This document shows, piece by piece, positions 7,934 to 16,530 of a DNA stretch of 64,000 nt. Below the pieces are notes generated by a model. It had not been told where the DNA came from. It saw nothing but the letters and a program-made list of their open reading frames with translations, and did not search any database. The DNA is taken from contig JBLHVN010000001.1 of the NCBI GenBank assembly GCA_047630275.1, positions 1,860,001-1,924,000 of the forward strand, read 5' to 3'. Position numbers and translations under genes: made by a program. Origin of the DNA: GCA-2720865 sp047630275 (lineage in GTDB: Bacteria > Bdellovibrionota > Bacteriovoracia > Bacteriovoracales > Bacteriovoracaceae). Within the stretch, counting starts at the first letter, position 1. Each line of letters begins with the position of its first letter.

Positions 7934-9457
7934 TTAAAAAGAAGCACTGCGCCAATAACCTAAAATAGTCCGAACTTCCTGTTTTTCTTTATCCTGTTCG
8001 ATTCTAAGGGCCAGGTTGAACTTCTTTGAGAGGATCTTGGCTATGAAAAAGCCTAGGCCATGCCCCTTTGTAGAATGGCTTACGGCCCTACTTTCAGTTG
8101 GTCTGATCATATTTAAATCATCAAGAACATCAGCACTAATAGGAACGCTAATATTAGTAATAATGAGTTTATCTTCAAGAACTTCTATCTCAATGGTTGA
8201 GCTTTCTTTAGAGAATTTAATAGCATTTCCAAGAAGATTATTGATGATCTCATTCTTTAGCAATTCAAAAGGAATCCTTAACATTAACTCTAGGTTCTTT
8301 TGATTCTTAAATTCAACCTTTAAGTTCTTCTTTGCTATTAAGTCTTGATTGATTTGCAAAAGATCCTCAAAGAGCTCATTAAAATTGATCCTCTTTTTTT
8401 CCATTTCTGAGACATCTCGGTTTAAATAATCGAGATGCCGGATTGAAGAGATGATCTCTATCATCTGCTGAATCCTCTTGAGCATCTTAGGAAGAGAGGC
8501 CTCCTCAGGGTTCTTTTCAGCGAGGTCATAGGCATAAAGCTGAACTACTGATAATGGGTTTGAGAGGTCATGAAACATAATCCTCAAAAGGTTCTTTTCA
8601 CTCTTAGCGTTGATTAAAGAGCTTTGCACTTCATCGATCTTTCGAAAATAAAAATAAAGGGAAAGGCTGAGTAAAAATAAGATAAACACAATATATAAAA
8701 GAAAGTCTGTGTACTTCTCTTTTAAGTTTCCAGCAAAGAGGCTGATGTCTGTTTCAAACATAAGAGTTCTGCCCTCAAACTCAAGTTCAGATCTAACAAC
8801 ATGATCTTCATCAGCTTGCTCAAAGCCTTTATAAAAATACCTTCCCGTTTCTTTATCTATAATTGAGATGCTTGAATGCCGTCTAGCATTGGACATTAAG
8901 AAAATGGAGAGAAGCTTATCAATCCTTATAACAATATTTTGCCATCCATGATCACCATTTTTAAACTTTACAGGGGCATAAAAGATGATCGCCTTTCCCC
9001 CTTGGAAGATATCAACAGGTGGAGAGAAAGTTACATTTTCTTGACTCATACCCTTTATAAAAAGGTTTCTTATCTCGCTATCAGGGTGCTCTAAGAGCCT
9101 GCGCCCTAAGGCTTTTATATTTTCTTTAGAAGGATAAGTGTGAATAAGCATACTTTCAGAGTCCACATAATTAAAGGCCTGAACACTAGGGGCCAAGAGC
9201 GTAAAGTACCTGGCGTATATGCGGTATTCTTCTTCAGAGAATTCATCCCAACTTTCGAAGTACTTTTGCCAAAGGCCTATCTTTATCAATAAGTCCTTCA
9301 AATAGATCTCTATCTTTTCAGCTTGTAAGGCTGAGGTATCAAGGGCCTGGCCTTTAATCCCAACCATGTCTCTTTGAAAGCTCTTACTGATCAAGAGCCC
9401 AGAAAGAGAGGTTAAGATGAGAAAGACTATTAATGTTTTAATGATAGCGTTCTTCAT
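7934..9457 (-). CDS. Membrane histidine kinase with CHASE-type sensor domain
   Basis: The 507 residues hold TM1 at about 5-24, an extracytoplasmic region of about 225 residues, TM2 at about 252-271, then a HisKA/HATPase core. The sensor contains a CHASE-like signature (EN-IKALG near 112-118, PPVDIFQGGKA near 146-156, YAPV near 160). The phospho-acceptor is His296 in MFHDLSNP. The N box is NNLLGNAIKFS and the G box KGHGLGFF. No receiver domain is attached and no response regulator is adjacent, so it is an orphan sensor by context. A TTG start 21 bases upstream is possible, but the ATG (GTGAG eight bases before) begins a cleaner TM1. CHASE domains bind small extracellular ligands; the ligand here is unknown. 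Confidence 0.85.
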   Translation of the reverse strand: MKNAIIKTLIVFLILTSLSGLLISKSFQRDMVGIKGQALDTSALQAEKIEIYLKDLLIKIGLWQKYFESWDEFSEEEYRIYARYFTLLAPSVQAFNYVDSESMLIHTYPSKENIKALGRRLLEHPDSEIRNLFIKGMSQENVTFSPPVDIFQGGKAIIFYAPVKFKNGDHGWQNIVIRIDKLLSIFLMSNARRHSSISIIDKETGRYFYKGFEQADEDHVVRSELEFEGRTLMFETDISLFAGNLKEKYTDFLLYIVFILFLLSLSLYFYFRKIDEVQSSLINAKSEKNLLRIMFHDLSNPLSVVQLYAYDLAEKNPEEASLPKMLKRIQQMIEIISSIRHLDYLNRDVSEMEKKRINFNELFEDLLQINQDLIAKKNLKVEFKNQKNLELMLRIPFELLKNEIINNLLGNAIKFSKESSTIEIEVLEDKLIITNISVPISADVLDDLNMIRPTESRAVSHSTKGHGLGFFIAKILSKKFNLALRIEQDKEKQEVRTILGYWRSASF

Positions 9458-9562
9458 AATCTCACAGTAGTTTGGCAATTCTTTTATATAACATAATTAT
9501 CCCTCAATAAGGATAGAGATATATTTAAAATTTGTAAGACAACGCAAGGCAAAGGCCGCGGG

Positions 9563-9591
9563 TTTACTCAAACTAAGCCCTGCGCTATAAG
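9563..9591 (+). promoter_or_regulatory. Candidate sigma70 promoter of the radical SAM operon
   Basis: TTTACT (9563-9568), a 17-base spacer and TATAAG (9586-9591) resemble a sigma70-type promoter. Transcription would start near 9598, just before AGGAG (9600-9604), which serves the TTG start at 9610. Confidence 0.45.
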
Positions 9592-9609
9592 AATAATCTA
9601 GGAGCTATT

Positions 9610-10467
9610 TTGCTGGACCGTATCTATATCGAAATTTCAAATCTCTGCAACGTTCAATGCAGCTTTTGTCCAGTGGTTGAGATGGACAAGAAGATCATGA
9701 GCCTAGGGGAATTTGAAAGCATTCTCATTCAAGCTAACCCCTTAACAAAAGAAGTGTGCTTGCATCTTATGGGAGAGCCTTTGGCTCATCCACAATTCAA
9801 AGAGATTCTTAAAATCTGTGAAAAACATAAGACCCTAGTGCAGCTTACGACTAATGGACTCCTCCTTGAAAAGTACAAAGATGTTCTTTTAGAAACTAAG
9901 ATCATAAGACAGATCAATTTCTCTCTTCAGGCCTTTAAAGATAATTTTCCCCATAAACCCCTAGAAAGCTACCTTCTTCCCCTTCTTAAGTTCGCTGAGG
10001 TTGCCACTGCCAAGCGTGAAGAACTCTACCTTAATTTTAGGCTTTGGAATCAAGAGTCTGAAGATTCAGATAACGAAGAGATCTATTCTTATATAGAACG
10101 TTATCTCGGCATAAGCATTAACAGAGGTATTGAAGTAGGGGCCATAAAGTCTAAAAAGATATGGAATAAGCTCTACTTACATTTTGACTCAAGATTTGAG
10201 TGGCCTTCTTTAGATCTTCCTCATCAAGGAGAGCAAGGAAGATGCCATGGCCTGTTAAAGCATGTGGCCATTCATTCAAATGGTGATGTCTCTCCTTGCT
10301 GCCTAGATAAAGAGGCCATCATCAATCTTGGAAACACCCATAAAAGCCCTCTTACCTCTATCTTAGATTCTAAGCGCGCCACTAAGATGAGAGAAGGCTT
10401 CTTAAACAACAAACTCTGTGAAGAGCTCTGTCAAAAGTGCAGCTATATTAATAGGTTTAAAAAGTGA
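9610..10467 (+). CDS. Radical SAM protein with SPASM-like C-terminal cysteines
   Basis: The protein has 285 residues. The CxxxCxxC motif (Cys13, Cys17, Cys20) that binds the SAM-cleaving [4Fe-4S] cluster follows an IYIEISNLCN strand typical of the family. MGEPLAHP near 58-65 matches the GGEPLL-type SAM-binding element. The C-terminal part has a cysteine series (RCHG, SPCC, then LCEELCQKC) typical of a SPASM or twitch domain carrying extra clusters, as in peptide-modifying and sactisynthase-like enzymes. The TTG start is supported by AGGAG seven bases upstream. The stop overlaps the start of the methyltransferase gene by four bases, so the two are translationally coupled. The substrate cannot be told from sequence; no precursor peptide gene is obvious nearby. 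Confidence 0.85.
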   Translation: MLDRIYIEISNLCNVQCSFCPVVEMDKKIMSLGEFESILIQANPLTKEVCLHLMGEPLAHPQFKEILKICEKHKTLVQLTTNGLLLEKYKDVLLETKIIRQINFSLQAFKDNFPHKPLESYLLPLLKFAEVATAKREELYLNFRLWNQESEDSDNEEIYSYIERYLGISINRGIEVGAIKSKKIWNKLYLHFDSRFEWPSLDLPHQGEQGRCHGLLKHVAIHSNGDVSPCCLDKEAIINLGNTHKSPLTSILDSKRATKMREGFLNNKLCEELCQKCSYINRFKK

Positions 10468-11660
10468 GCCTGGACTTAAAAAGTAGATTTAATGAAATCG
10501 CTGATTTTTTAAAGCCATATGAAAAAATATACTCTCTTGAGTTTTTAAAAAGATACCCTGCCCCTTATCCAACTTTTATGAATAAATGGCTCTTAGAAAT
10601 GCGCCAATGGGATGATAAAAAACTTGCCGAGCTTGAATCATGCCCCCATGAAGACTTAGTGTTTGATCAAGATTTTAAAGACTACCTCTATTCAATCAGA
10701 ACTTTATCAATCATTCCAAAGTCAAGAATAAGTAAATCCCTCCTTCCCCCTGAGCTCACTCACGGTCTTAATCAAAAAAAAATCCATGAACTTAGCCTTT
10801 TAAAGACAAGGGTCAATGATTCTAAGGCCATGCTCATCTTTGATATTGGTGGCGGTATTGGGCATACCAGCTTAATGGCCGTACACGGCACTTCAAAAAG
10901 ATCTGTTTGTGTTGATCAAGACTTAAAGCTTCTTGATAAGGGAATGAAAAAATTAAAAAAGATAAAAGGCCTTCAAGAATCTCAGGTTAGGTTTCAGCAC
11001 CTCAAGATTGATTCCTCAATGGATCTATCAAAGAGCGAAAAGAACTTAACGATAGGTCTTCATAGCTGTGGAGACCTTAGCGCCCATGTCCTAAACACTT
11101 ATTTAAAATCTTCTCATGAATTGATCTTGTTTGGTTGTTGTTATCACAAGATCAATAACTCACTTTATTTAAGTAAAGAATCTAAACTCAATAGATTAGA
11201 ATTAACAACAAATGCTCTTCACCTTGCCTCAAGGTCAGCAAAGAAAGTAAATGATAAAGAGATCTTAAAAAGAAAGAGCTTTAAGCGTCACCGTTATTGC
11301 CTGCATTACTTTATGAATGATCAATTCAATACTTCCTTTTCAGGGATTGGAAACTCAGCACCTAAGGATTATCAAAGACCCTTTTCAGCGTATGCTAAAG
11401 GCATTGAGGATTATGGTGAATTAAAAAGTATCCCCTCTGAAGATCTAGATCGCTTCTATGAGGACAAAGAAACCATAGAGCTCTTTAATGATAATTTTAA
11501 TGCAGACATACTGCGCCTGTTATTAGGACGGCTTATTGAGCTTTATATCATCTTAGACCGCGCCCTTTATTTAGAAGAGCAAGGAATCAAGGTGAAGGTA
11601 TCTGAAGTCTTTGACAGGTCACTAAGTCCTAGAAACATCATGCTTGAAGCAGGCTTTTAA
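10464..11660 (+). CDS. METTL25/Rrnad1-like SAM-dependent methyltransferase
   Basis: The protein has 398 residues. A glycine-rich SAM-binding loop (FDIGGGIGHTS) sits near residue 130. It is followed by an acidic strand (VCVDQD), then GLHSCGDLSAHVL and FGCCYHKI. The HxCGDL...GCCYH pair is the hallmark of the methyltransferase_32 family that includes eukaryotic METTL25 and RRNAD1; the target in bacteria is not established. The GTG start overlaps the stop of the radical SAM gene (GTGA), so the two proteins are made together and may act on the same substrate; that is inference. The N-terminal 100 residues are helical with a Trp/Tyr-rich part and may bind substrate. Confidence 0.75.
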   Translation: MSLDLKSRFNEIADFLKPYEKIYSLEFLKRYPAPYPTFMNKWLLEMRQWDDKKLAELESCPHEDLVFDQDFKDYLYSIRTLSIIPKSRISKSLLPPELTHGLNQKKIHELSLLKTRVNDSKAMLIFDIGGGIGHTSLMAVHGTSKRSVCVDQDLKLLDKGMKKLKKIKGLQESQVRFQHLKIDSSMDLSKSEKNLTIGLHSCGDLSAHVLNTYLKSSHELILFGCCYHKINNSLYLSKESKLNRLELTTNALHLASRSAKKVNDKEILKRKSFKRHRYCLHYFMNDQFNTSFSGIGNSAPKDYQRPFSAYAKGIEDYGELKSIPSEDLDRFYEDKETIELFNDNFNADILRLLLGRLIELYIILDRALYLEEQGIKVKVSEVFDRSLSPRNIMLEAGF

Positions 11661-11775
11661 AAAACCTGAGATTCTGCCAAGATTTATTGCCAGCAAAAAA
11701 CCAGTTTTTCAGGGGTAACACCCTAAAATCATGAAAAGACTAAGGGATTAGTCAAGTTTAGCCGATACTTAATCT

Positions 11776-12630
11776 GTGAGAGACTTTAAAAAATCCTGCC
11801 TCATCATGGCAATGCCATTTTTCTTTTTTGCCTGTGAGGATCAAAACCTAACAGCCGATACCCCAACGCTCTATGGTCAAAAAGATACGGCCGATGATGC
11901 TTATATTTCTCGTTTAAATAGTTACAATAGCTCTCCTACCTTCTCAAGCAACGGGACAGACTTTACTTCTAGGTTAAACAGCCTCATGGGTGGCCCAACC
12001 GAAGGCCTCACTTGTGGAGGTGCCGCTGGTGAAGTTGATATTGGGCCTGATGTTGATTCAAAGATGACCGAAGAGCAGCGCGCTTTTCTTGATTCAGAAG
12101 TAGGTGATCCTCCTCGCTCTGGCGGAAGGGTTAGCACTCAACTTCCTGATGCCAACAGAGGAACTGATGACGCCGCTAAGTATGGTTATTACAGGTACAA
12201 AGACGGCGACAATAGAGTTTACGGAACAGAAAGAACAATTTGGCGCCTACGGGCCGCCGGTAAATTACTAGCACAGCAAAAACTTGTCATGGGTGTTGGC
12301 GATATTTCAAAGTCTGGTGGAGGAAAGATTCCACCTCATCAATCCCATAGAAATGGTCGCGACGTAGACCTCAGGCTCTTAGGACCTAACGGCGAAGCAA
12401 CACAGTGTAGAGTAACAAACTCATCATGTTACTCTCAAGATAATACCTTTAAAATGTTAAAGGCCCTTATTGATGTTGACCCTAAAAAAGTAAGAACTAT
12501 TCTTGTCAACGATGCCACTCTACGTAGTAGAATTAACGCTTATTATAGAGCAAAGACTGGTGAAACGAGATCGATTACCCAGTATTGCACTGGTCACGAT
12601 AATCATATACATTTTAGTTGGAACGAATAA
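11776..12630 (+). CDS. MepA-like (M74) murein endopeptidase lipoprotein
   Basis: The protein has 284 residues. The N-terminus is a lipoprotein signal (FFFFAC, lipidated Cys20). Residues 188-200 contain HQSHRNGRDVDLRL and the last residues contain GHDNHIHFSW. These match the Zn-binding HxxxxxxD and HxH motifs of penicillin-insensitive murein endopeptidase (MepA, LAS fold), which cuts D,D and L,D cross-links in peptidoglycan. Between the lipid anchor and the catalytic domain is a Ser/Thr/Gly-rich linker of about 100 residues. Classical MepA is soluble and periplasmic, so membrane anchoring is a variation. The GTG start has no clear ribosome site. The next gene starts at the stop codon (TAATG). 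Confidence 0.8.
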   Translation: MRDFKKSCLIMAMPFFFFACEDQNLTADTPTLYGQKDTADDAYISRLNSYNSSPTFSSNGTDFTSRLNSLMGGPTEGLTCGGAAGEVDIGPDVDSKMTEEQRAFLDSEVGDPPRSGGRVSTQLPDANRGTDDAAKYGYYRYKDGDNRVYGTERTIWRLRAAGKLLAQQKLVMGVGDISKSGGGKIPPHQSHRNGRDVDLRLLGPNGEATQCRVTNSSCYSQDNTFKMLKALIDVDPKKVRTILVNDATLRSRINAYYRAKTGETRSITQYCTGHDNHIHFSWNE

Positions 12631-13169
12631 TGAAAATTATACTAATATCCCTATTCACTTTCTTAAGCTTCAGCGCTCTTGCTAGTGACTGTAAGGTCTT
12701 AAATGACAAAACTTATTTTGAAGATATGGAAGGGGAACCCATAGGGAATCCTAAATCTAAAGATTATAGGATTGTCTATGACAAGCTAACTAGCTTTACT
12801 CCTGATCCCCCTATAGAAGCCTCTCTTAATTTTCCAACCACTGGTGACTGCAGTGGGCTTATCTTCTTTAAGGTAGAGATCTACCGCGCCCTTGGGCCTG
12901 ATAAGTTCCCGGGAGGAGAAGGGCACGAGGGTCATAGCGACCAGAGCGTAAAGTTAGTTTGGGATAAAAAGCCCATCTATTCAGGTAAGAAAGACCTAAG
13001 CTTTAAAAAAGACACCGCTGTGCTTAAGAGCTTTAATATTCAAAAGATGATGGAAAAGGCCCCAAAAGACACCCATATCTGGAAGTTTAAGTTCGTCGTA
13101 AAATATCAAGAAGCCTCTGGCAGTACCAAACTCTTTGAGAGGATCATCGAATCTCCCCTTATGCATTAG
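12630..13169 (+). CDS. Small exported protein of unknown function
   Basis: The protein has 179 residues. A signal peptide ends near ALAS. The mature protein looks all-beta, with two cysteines (near residues 22 and 71) and a possible beta-sandwich core (VEIYRALGP). I recognise no family. The ATG overlaps the stop of the MepA-like gene and has GGAA upstream; a TTG 12 bases earlier is less likely because the signal peptide begins cleanly at the ATG. Translational coupling to a wall endopeptidase suggests an accessory or inhibitor role, but this is only context. A gap of 122 bases separates it from the next gene. Confidence 0.65.
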   Translation: MKIILISLFTFLSFSALASDCKVLNDKTYFEDMEGEPIGNPKSKDYRIVYDKLTSFTPDPPIEASLNFPTTGDCSGLIFFKVEIYRALGPDKFPGGEGHEGHSDQSVKLVWDKKPIYSGKKDLSFKKDTAVLKSFNIQKMMEKAPKDTHIWKFKFVVKYQEASGSTKLFERIIESPLMH

Positions 13170-13291
13170 TCGTGGCGAAATAACTCATGATTTAAAGCTA
13201 TTAGCCCCTTAAAAATGAAGTAAATATTTCAATCTCCTCGAGATCAATCCCCTAATGCTCTATCCTAGGCTTTTACCACTTTGGAGAGCCT

Positions 13292-14401
13292 GTGAAGCGT
13301 TTAAGCCCATTATTTTTGTTATTGATCCTAGCCCTCTCAAGCTGTGGAGGAAGCAAGAACACGGGCACACCCGTTGATAATGTACAGATCTTTCCAAGCC
13401 TCGAAGAACTCCAGGCCGCTCTTTCAGAGAGCTCTGTTTATTGTGCCGATCAAACAAATGGCTGTCCAACAAACGTGGCGAAACTAACTTTCTGGAGTAA
13501 AAAAGAAGAAGGGTTTGCCCTAGCTGTTTGTTCAGGGACACTAGTGAATAAGAACTTCATCATTACAAACTCTCACTGCATCCCAGATAATTTAAATGAG
13601 GGAAATGCCTGTGATAAGCAAATCCTAGTTCAATTCCCAAGAACGAACAACATCCCTTCTGAAGACATTAAATGTAAAAACGTTGTTAGGCTCTTTCCTA
13701 TGAAAGAAGGACAACCAGATCTCGCGGTTATCTCTATTGAGAATTCAATTCATCAGAGATTTGAAACTCAGATTAAGAAAGATCAATTCTTCGAAGGCGC
13801 AAAAGCAGTTGCCTTCACTATGAACCCTCACCCAGAATTTGGAATGGTTGGAACTATTAAAAGAAAAGATTGCAAGATCTCTCATAAAAGCCTCCTTAGT
13901 ACCGGTGGAAATGAAAGCTCTGGTAACGTTATATTATCAGGAGATGATTGTAATATCATAAGTGGAAACTCTGGTTCAGGCCTTTTTAATATGGAAGGAA
14001 AGATGATTGGTGTGCTCCATCAAAAGATTCAAGTTTCTGCCTTAACAGAGATTCTCAAAGAGCTAGGGCTTAAACATGCTCCCCTTACTTATATGGGTGT
14101 TGCTGTAAACACCTCTTGCTTAACTTCTAAAGAAGAAGCTACTTGTGATGTTCATACTATAGGAACGCAGAATATGGACCTTGATCAATTCATCAACAAT
14201 GAGCTCAAGATCAAGAATCTTCAAGATGAAAATCCTGACAAGATTAGGCTTACGGTTAATAGTGACCTTAGCCTAGGTCTAAACCTCGATCAGGATGTTG
14301 ACATCAATGATTCACTTAGCACCATGAGATCAAAGATCATCGAAATCTTTAGTGAAGCAAAAAGCACCATGAAAACAGTCCTTAAGAAAGTCTTAAAATA
14401 A
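13292..14401 (+). CDS. Trypsin-like serine protease lipoprotein
   Basis: The protein has 369 residues. A lipoprotein signal (ALSSCGG, Cys18) is followed by a chymotrypsin-fold domain, about residues 60-275. The triad is visible: His95 in TNSHC, Asp143 in PDLAVIS, and Ser227 in GNSGSG, which replaces the usual GDSGGP. Several cysteine pairs suit an oxidising compartment. The last ~90 residues have a helical stretch not typical of trypsins. The protein would be anchored in the outer or inner membrane and cleave proteins in the periplasm or outside. The GTG start is preceded by GGAGAG. Secreted trypsin-like proteases are common in predatory Bdellovibrio-like organisms, so a role in prey digestion is plausible but inferred. 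Confidence 0.85.
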   Translation: MKRLSPLFLLLILALSSCGGSKNTGTPVDNVQIFPSLEELQAALSESSVYCADQTNGCPTNVAKLTFWSKKEEGFALAVCSGTLVNKNFIITNSHCIPDNLNEGNACDKQILVQFPRTNNIPSEDIKCKNVVRLFPMKEGQPDLAVISIENSIHQRFETQIKKDQFFEGAKAVAFTMNPHPEFGMVGTIKRKDCKISHKSLLSTGGNESSGNVILSGDDCNIISGNSGSGLFNMEGKMIGVLHQKIQVSALTEILKELGLKHAPLTYMGVAVNTSCLTSKEEATCDVHTIGTQNMDLDQFINNELKIKNLQDENPDKIRLTVNSDLSLGLNLDQDVDINDSLSTMRSKIIEIFSEAKSTMKTVLKKVLK

Positions 14402-14417
14402 AGAACTTAGGCCATAT

Positions 14418-14445
14418 TTGCTTTTAAAATACATTGAAGTAAAAT
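14418..14445 (+). promoter_or_regulatory. Promoter placing the start codon at the transcription start (leaderless)
   Basis: TTGCTT (14418-14423), a 16-base spacer and TAAAAT (14440-14445) precede the ATG at 14452 by six bases. The transcript would therefore begin at or next to the start codon; no ribosome-binding sequence is present. Confidence 0.5.
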
Positions 14446-14451
14446 CCTAAT

Positions 14452-15414
14452 ATGGAAAAAAAGCTAAGAGAGCAATATGATTTCATATCAGAGCTCACAA
14501 GATCTAAAGATTTTACTAAAGGAAACCTAAATGCCCTGTCCCGCTCAGTTGTGGGAAAGGTCTCCACTCTCTTAAATATTAGGCGAGTTGGAATATGGTT
14601 CTTCGATGAAAGGTTTGAAACCTTAAATAGTTATGTCTTAATAGATAATAATAAGATTCAAGAAAACATAACCATCCATTGCTCAGACTTTCCTATCTAC
14701 ACAAATGCTCTAAGATCAAAGCGCTCCATTGTGGCGAATAATGTTTTTGAAAATAAAGACCTACAAGAATTAATTGAAGTTTATATTGAAAAGATAGGCG
14801 CTTCTTCAATGCTCGACTCTGCCATTAGAAATGGAGAGGAGATCATTGGAGTCTTTTGCTTAGAACATATAGGCCAGCAAAGAAAATGGACTTTAGAAGA
14901 AATCAGCTTTGCGGGAGTCTTATCCGATCTGCTTTCTCAATCCATTATTCTTAAAGAAATGAAAGAAGGAAAACGCAACTTAGAGAAGAAAAGCTTAGAA
15001 TTAGAAGAATCAAATATTGCCTTAAAAAACATCCTCTCCCGCTTTGAAGAAGAAAAAAAAGTTACCAAAGAAAACATAGCCACTAATATTGAGAAAAACT
15101 TAAGACCTATTATTGTTGAGTTAAAGAAAAACAAGCACATCAGTTCTGAGACTATCAGTAAGCTTGAAACTGGTATTGATAATCTCAGTTCAGGCTTCTA
15201 TCAAAGATTGGCCCAGTTCAAAGTGAACCTAAGCCCAGCCGAAGTAAAAGTCTGTCAGATGATTAGCACCGGCTATCAAGGTAAAGAGATAGCCGATTTA
15301 TTAAAGATCTCTTTTAGTACTGTTGAAACTCATAAGAAAAATATTAGAAAGAAACTTAACCTAACCGGAAAGTCCGTTAACCTAAAGGTTTTCCTAGAAG
15401 AATTAAGCCTCTAA
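14452..15414 (+). CDS. GAF-domain LuxR-type transcription regulator
   Basis: The protein has 320 residues. Residues about 20-165 form a GAF domain (RRVGIWFFDE, then IGVFCLEH), a small-molecule or redox sensor fold. Residues about 170-205 are a charged coiled coil. The C-terminal ~65 residues form a LuxR/GerE helix-turn-helix (LSPAEVKVCQMISTGYQGKEIA, then STVETHKKNIRKKL). It has no signal peptide and no receiver domain, so it is a one-component cytoplasmic regulator. Its promoter lies so close that the mRNA is probably leaderless. The 3' end overlaps the convergent XRE regulator gene by 12 bases. Targets and ligand are unknown. Confidence 0.85.
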   Translation: MEKKLREQYDFISELTRSKDFTKGNLNALSRSVVGKVSTLLNIRRVGIWFFDERFETLNSYVLIDNNKIQENITIHCSDFPIYTNALRSKRSIVANNVFENKDLQELIEVYIEKIGASSMLDSAIRNGEEIIGVFCLEHIGQQRKWTLEEISFAGVLSDLLSQSIILKEMKEGKRNLEKKSLELEESNIALKNILSRFEEEKKVTKENIATNIEKNLRPIIVELKKNKHISSETISKLETGIDNLSSGFYQRLAQFKVNLSPAEVKVCQMISTGYQGKEIADLLKISFSTVETHKKNIRKKLNLTGKSVNLKVFLEELSL

Positions 15415-15717
15415 CTGAGCCTGGCTTTGGGCCATATCTATTCTTTCTTCAACTTCTTCTTTAGCTAAGTAGTAATCAAGTGTTTCACCCATATCTTTGA
15501 TAATGGCCTCTTTTAAAACTTCCCTATCAATCCCAAGCACACTGCTTAATTTATAAAGAGACTTAAGGGGGGTTGAGCACAGACCTCGTTCAATATTGCT
15601 TATGAACTGACCGTTCTTGTATCCCATGGCATAAGAGAGCTCACTCTGAGAATAACCCTTGGGGTGGTTTTGCCTGGCGTCTTTAACTAGCTGAGCGATA
15701 TTTCCGAAATGTTTCAT
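15403..15717 (-). CDS. XRE-family DNA-binding regulator
   Basis: The protein has 104 residues. An N-terminal HTH_3 domain (about residues 8-65) contains YSQSELSYAMGYKNGQFISN as the helix-turn-helix. The remaining ~40 residues are acidic and helical and probably dimerise. The ATG at 15717 has AAAGGAG eight bases upstream, so a start 21 bases earlier is unlikely. Directly upstream lie phased repeats and a palindrome (15773-15813) that look like its own operator, suggesting autoregulation. The gene is convergent with, and overlaps by 12 bases, the GAF-LuxR gene. Its targets are unknown. Confidence 0.85.
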   Translation of the reverse strand: MKHFGNIAQLVKDARQNHPKGYSQSELSYAMGYKNGQFISNIERGLCSTPLKSLYKLSSVLGIDREVLKEAIIKDMGETLDYYLAKEEVEERIDMAQSQAQLEA

Positions 15718-15772
15718 GTTTAACTCCTTTGAATCCATAATAATTCAAATATGTTTAGATATGTGAGGAGCA

Positions 15773-15813
15773 ATCGGGTATTAATCGGGGAAATATCGGG
15801 TATTAAAAATACC
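15773..15813. promoter_or_regulatory. Candidate operator: three 11-bp-phased ATCGGG repeats plus a palindrome
   Basis: ATCGGG occurs at 15773, 15784 and 15795, exactly 11 bases apart (about one helical turn). The first and third are extended copies (ATCGGGTATTAA). The last copy runs into the palindrome GGTATT-AAA-AATACC (15799-15813). It lies 56-96 bases upstream of the XRE regulator start, where an autoregulatory operator would be expected. Confidence 0.55.
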
Positions 15814-15898
15814 TGAAAACTGCTAAATACTGAAAATTAGATTTATTTAGGCCACAGATTCTGGTGCTTAGAAAGAGGCCTAGTACGTGAAAATGCCT

Positions 15899-16321
15899 TT
15901 AATAACGTGCCCTAGCGCAGGAATAGATCACTTCTTTGTTTCGTAGCTTGAATAAAGAAGCATTTCCTTCCACTTCAAAAAGAACCTCTCCCTCTCTTTT
16001 AACCTGCTCTTTAAAAGGACCTTTCATGCGAAACTCTTTAGTCTTAAAAAGAACATCTCCCGTTTTAAGCAATTGGTAACTCCCATACCAAAGGGATTGA
16101 ATCTTCTTTTCTTTTTCTAAGTGAGAAAACTTAAAGTTTGCGCCCTTAAAGGCGAGGCTCATCTTTGAACTTTTCTTATTGGTTTTCACATTACAAAGAT
16201 AGGAATTGTTCTTGAAGATATCCTTATGAACCTTTCCTTGCATGGCCTCTTGCATGGCCTTGTTGGCCTTAGCAGTCGGTGCAAATAAAAGTAGGAACGT
16301 GGTTACTTTTCGCGTGATCAA
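15899..16321 (-). CDS. Small, possibly exported protein of unknown function
   Basis: The protein has 140 residues from a TTG start with GAGG eight bases upstream. The first ~20 residues are hydrophobic with a basic start and could be a signal peptide (ending near AKAN). The rest is Lys-rich and predicted beta-rich (LFKTKEFRMKG, GEVLFEVEGN), with two cysteines. No family is recognised. The gene stands alone, followed on the minus strand by the upstream region of the XRE regulator and preceded by about 210 bases shared with the divergent prfC promoter. Confidence 0.6.
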   Translation of the reverse strand: MITRKVTTFLLLFAPTAKANKAMQEAMQGKVHKDIFKNNSYLCNVKTNKKSSKMSLAFKGANFKFSHLEKEKKIQSLWYGSYQLLKTGDVLFKTKEFRMKGPFKEQVKREGEVLFEVEGNASLFKLRNKEVIYSCARARY

Positions 16322-16474
16322 TTACTTACCTCTCTAATATTTGAAATTACTTTGTATTTTCAATAAAAACTATGATTCATCATAATAAATCCTATCTTAA
16401 GAAAAGAATCGAATATTACGATCTTAAATGCATTACGAAAAGTAACCAGGTACCAACTACTTCGCGCAGCGCAA

Positions 16475-16503
16475 TTTACTAAACAAAGGCCTTAGCTTAT
16501 ACC
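16475..16503 (+). promoter_or_regulatory. Candidate promoter of prfC
   Basis: TTTACT (16475-16480), a 17-base spacer and TATACC (16498-16503) fit a sigma70-type promoter 27 bases upstream of the prfC ATG. The rest of the 16322-16530 gap shows nothing else clear. Confidence 0.45.
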
Positions 16504-16530
16504 TACTTATCTCACTTTTTTGGAAGACTT

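Noticed and set aside
9479..9562. Possible small RNA or riboswitch between the kinase and radical SAM genes
   Set aside because: No stable hairpin or known riboswitch core was visible; only the promoter near 9563 stands out.
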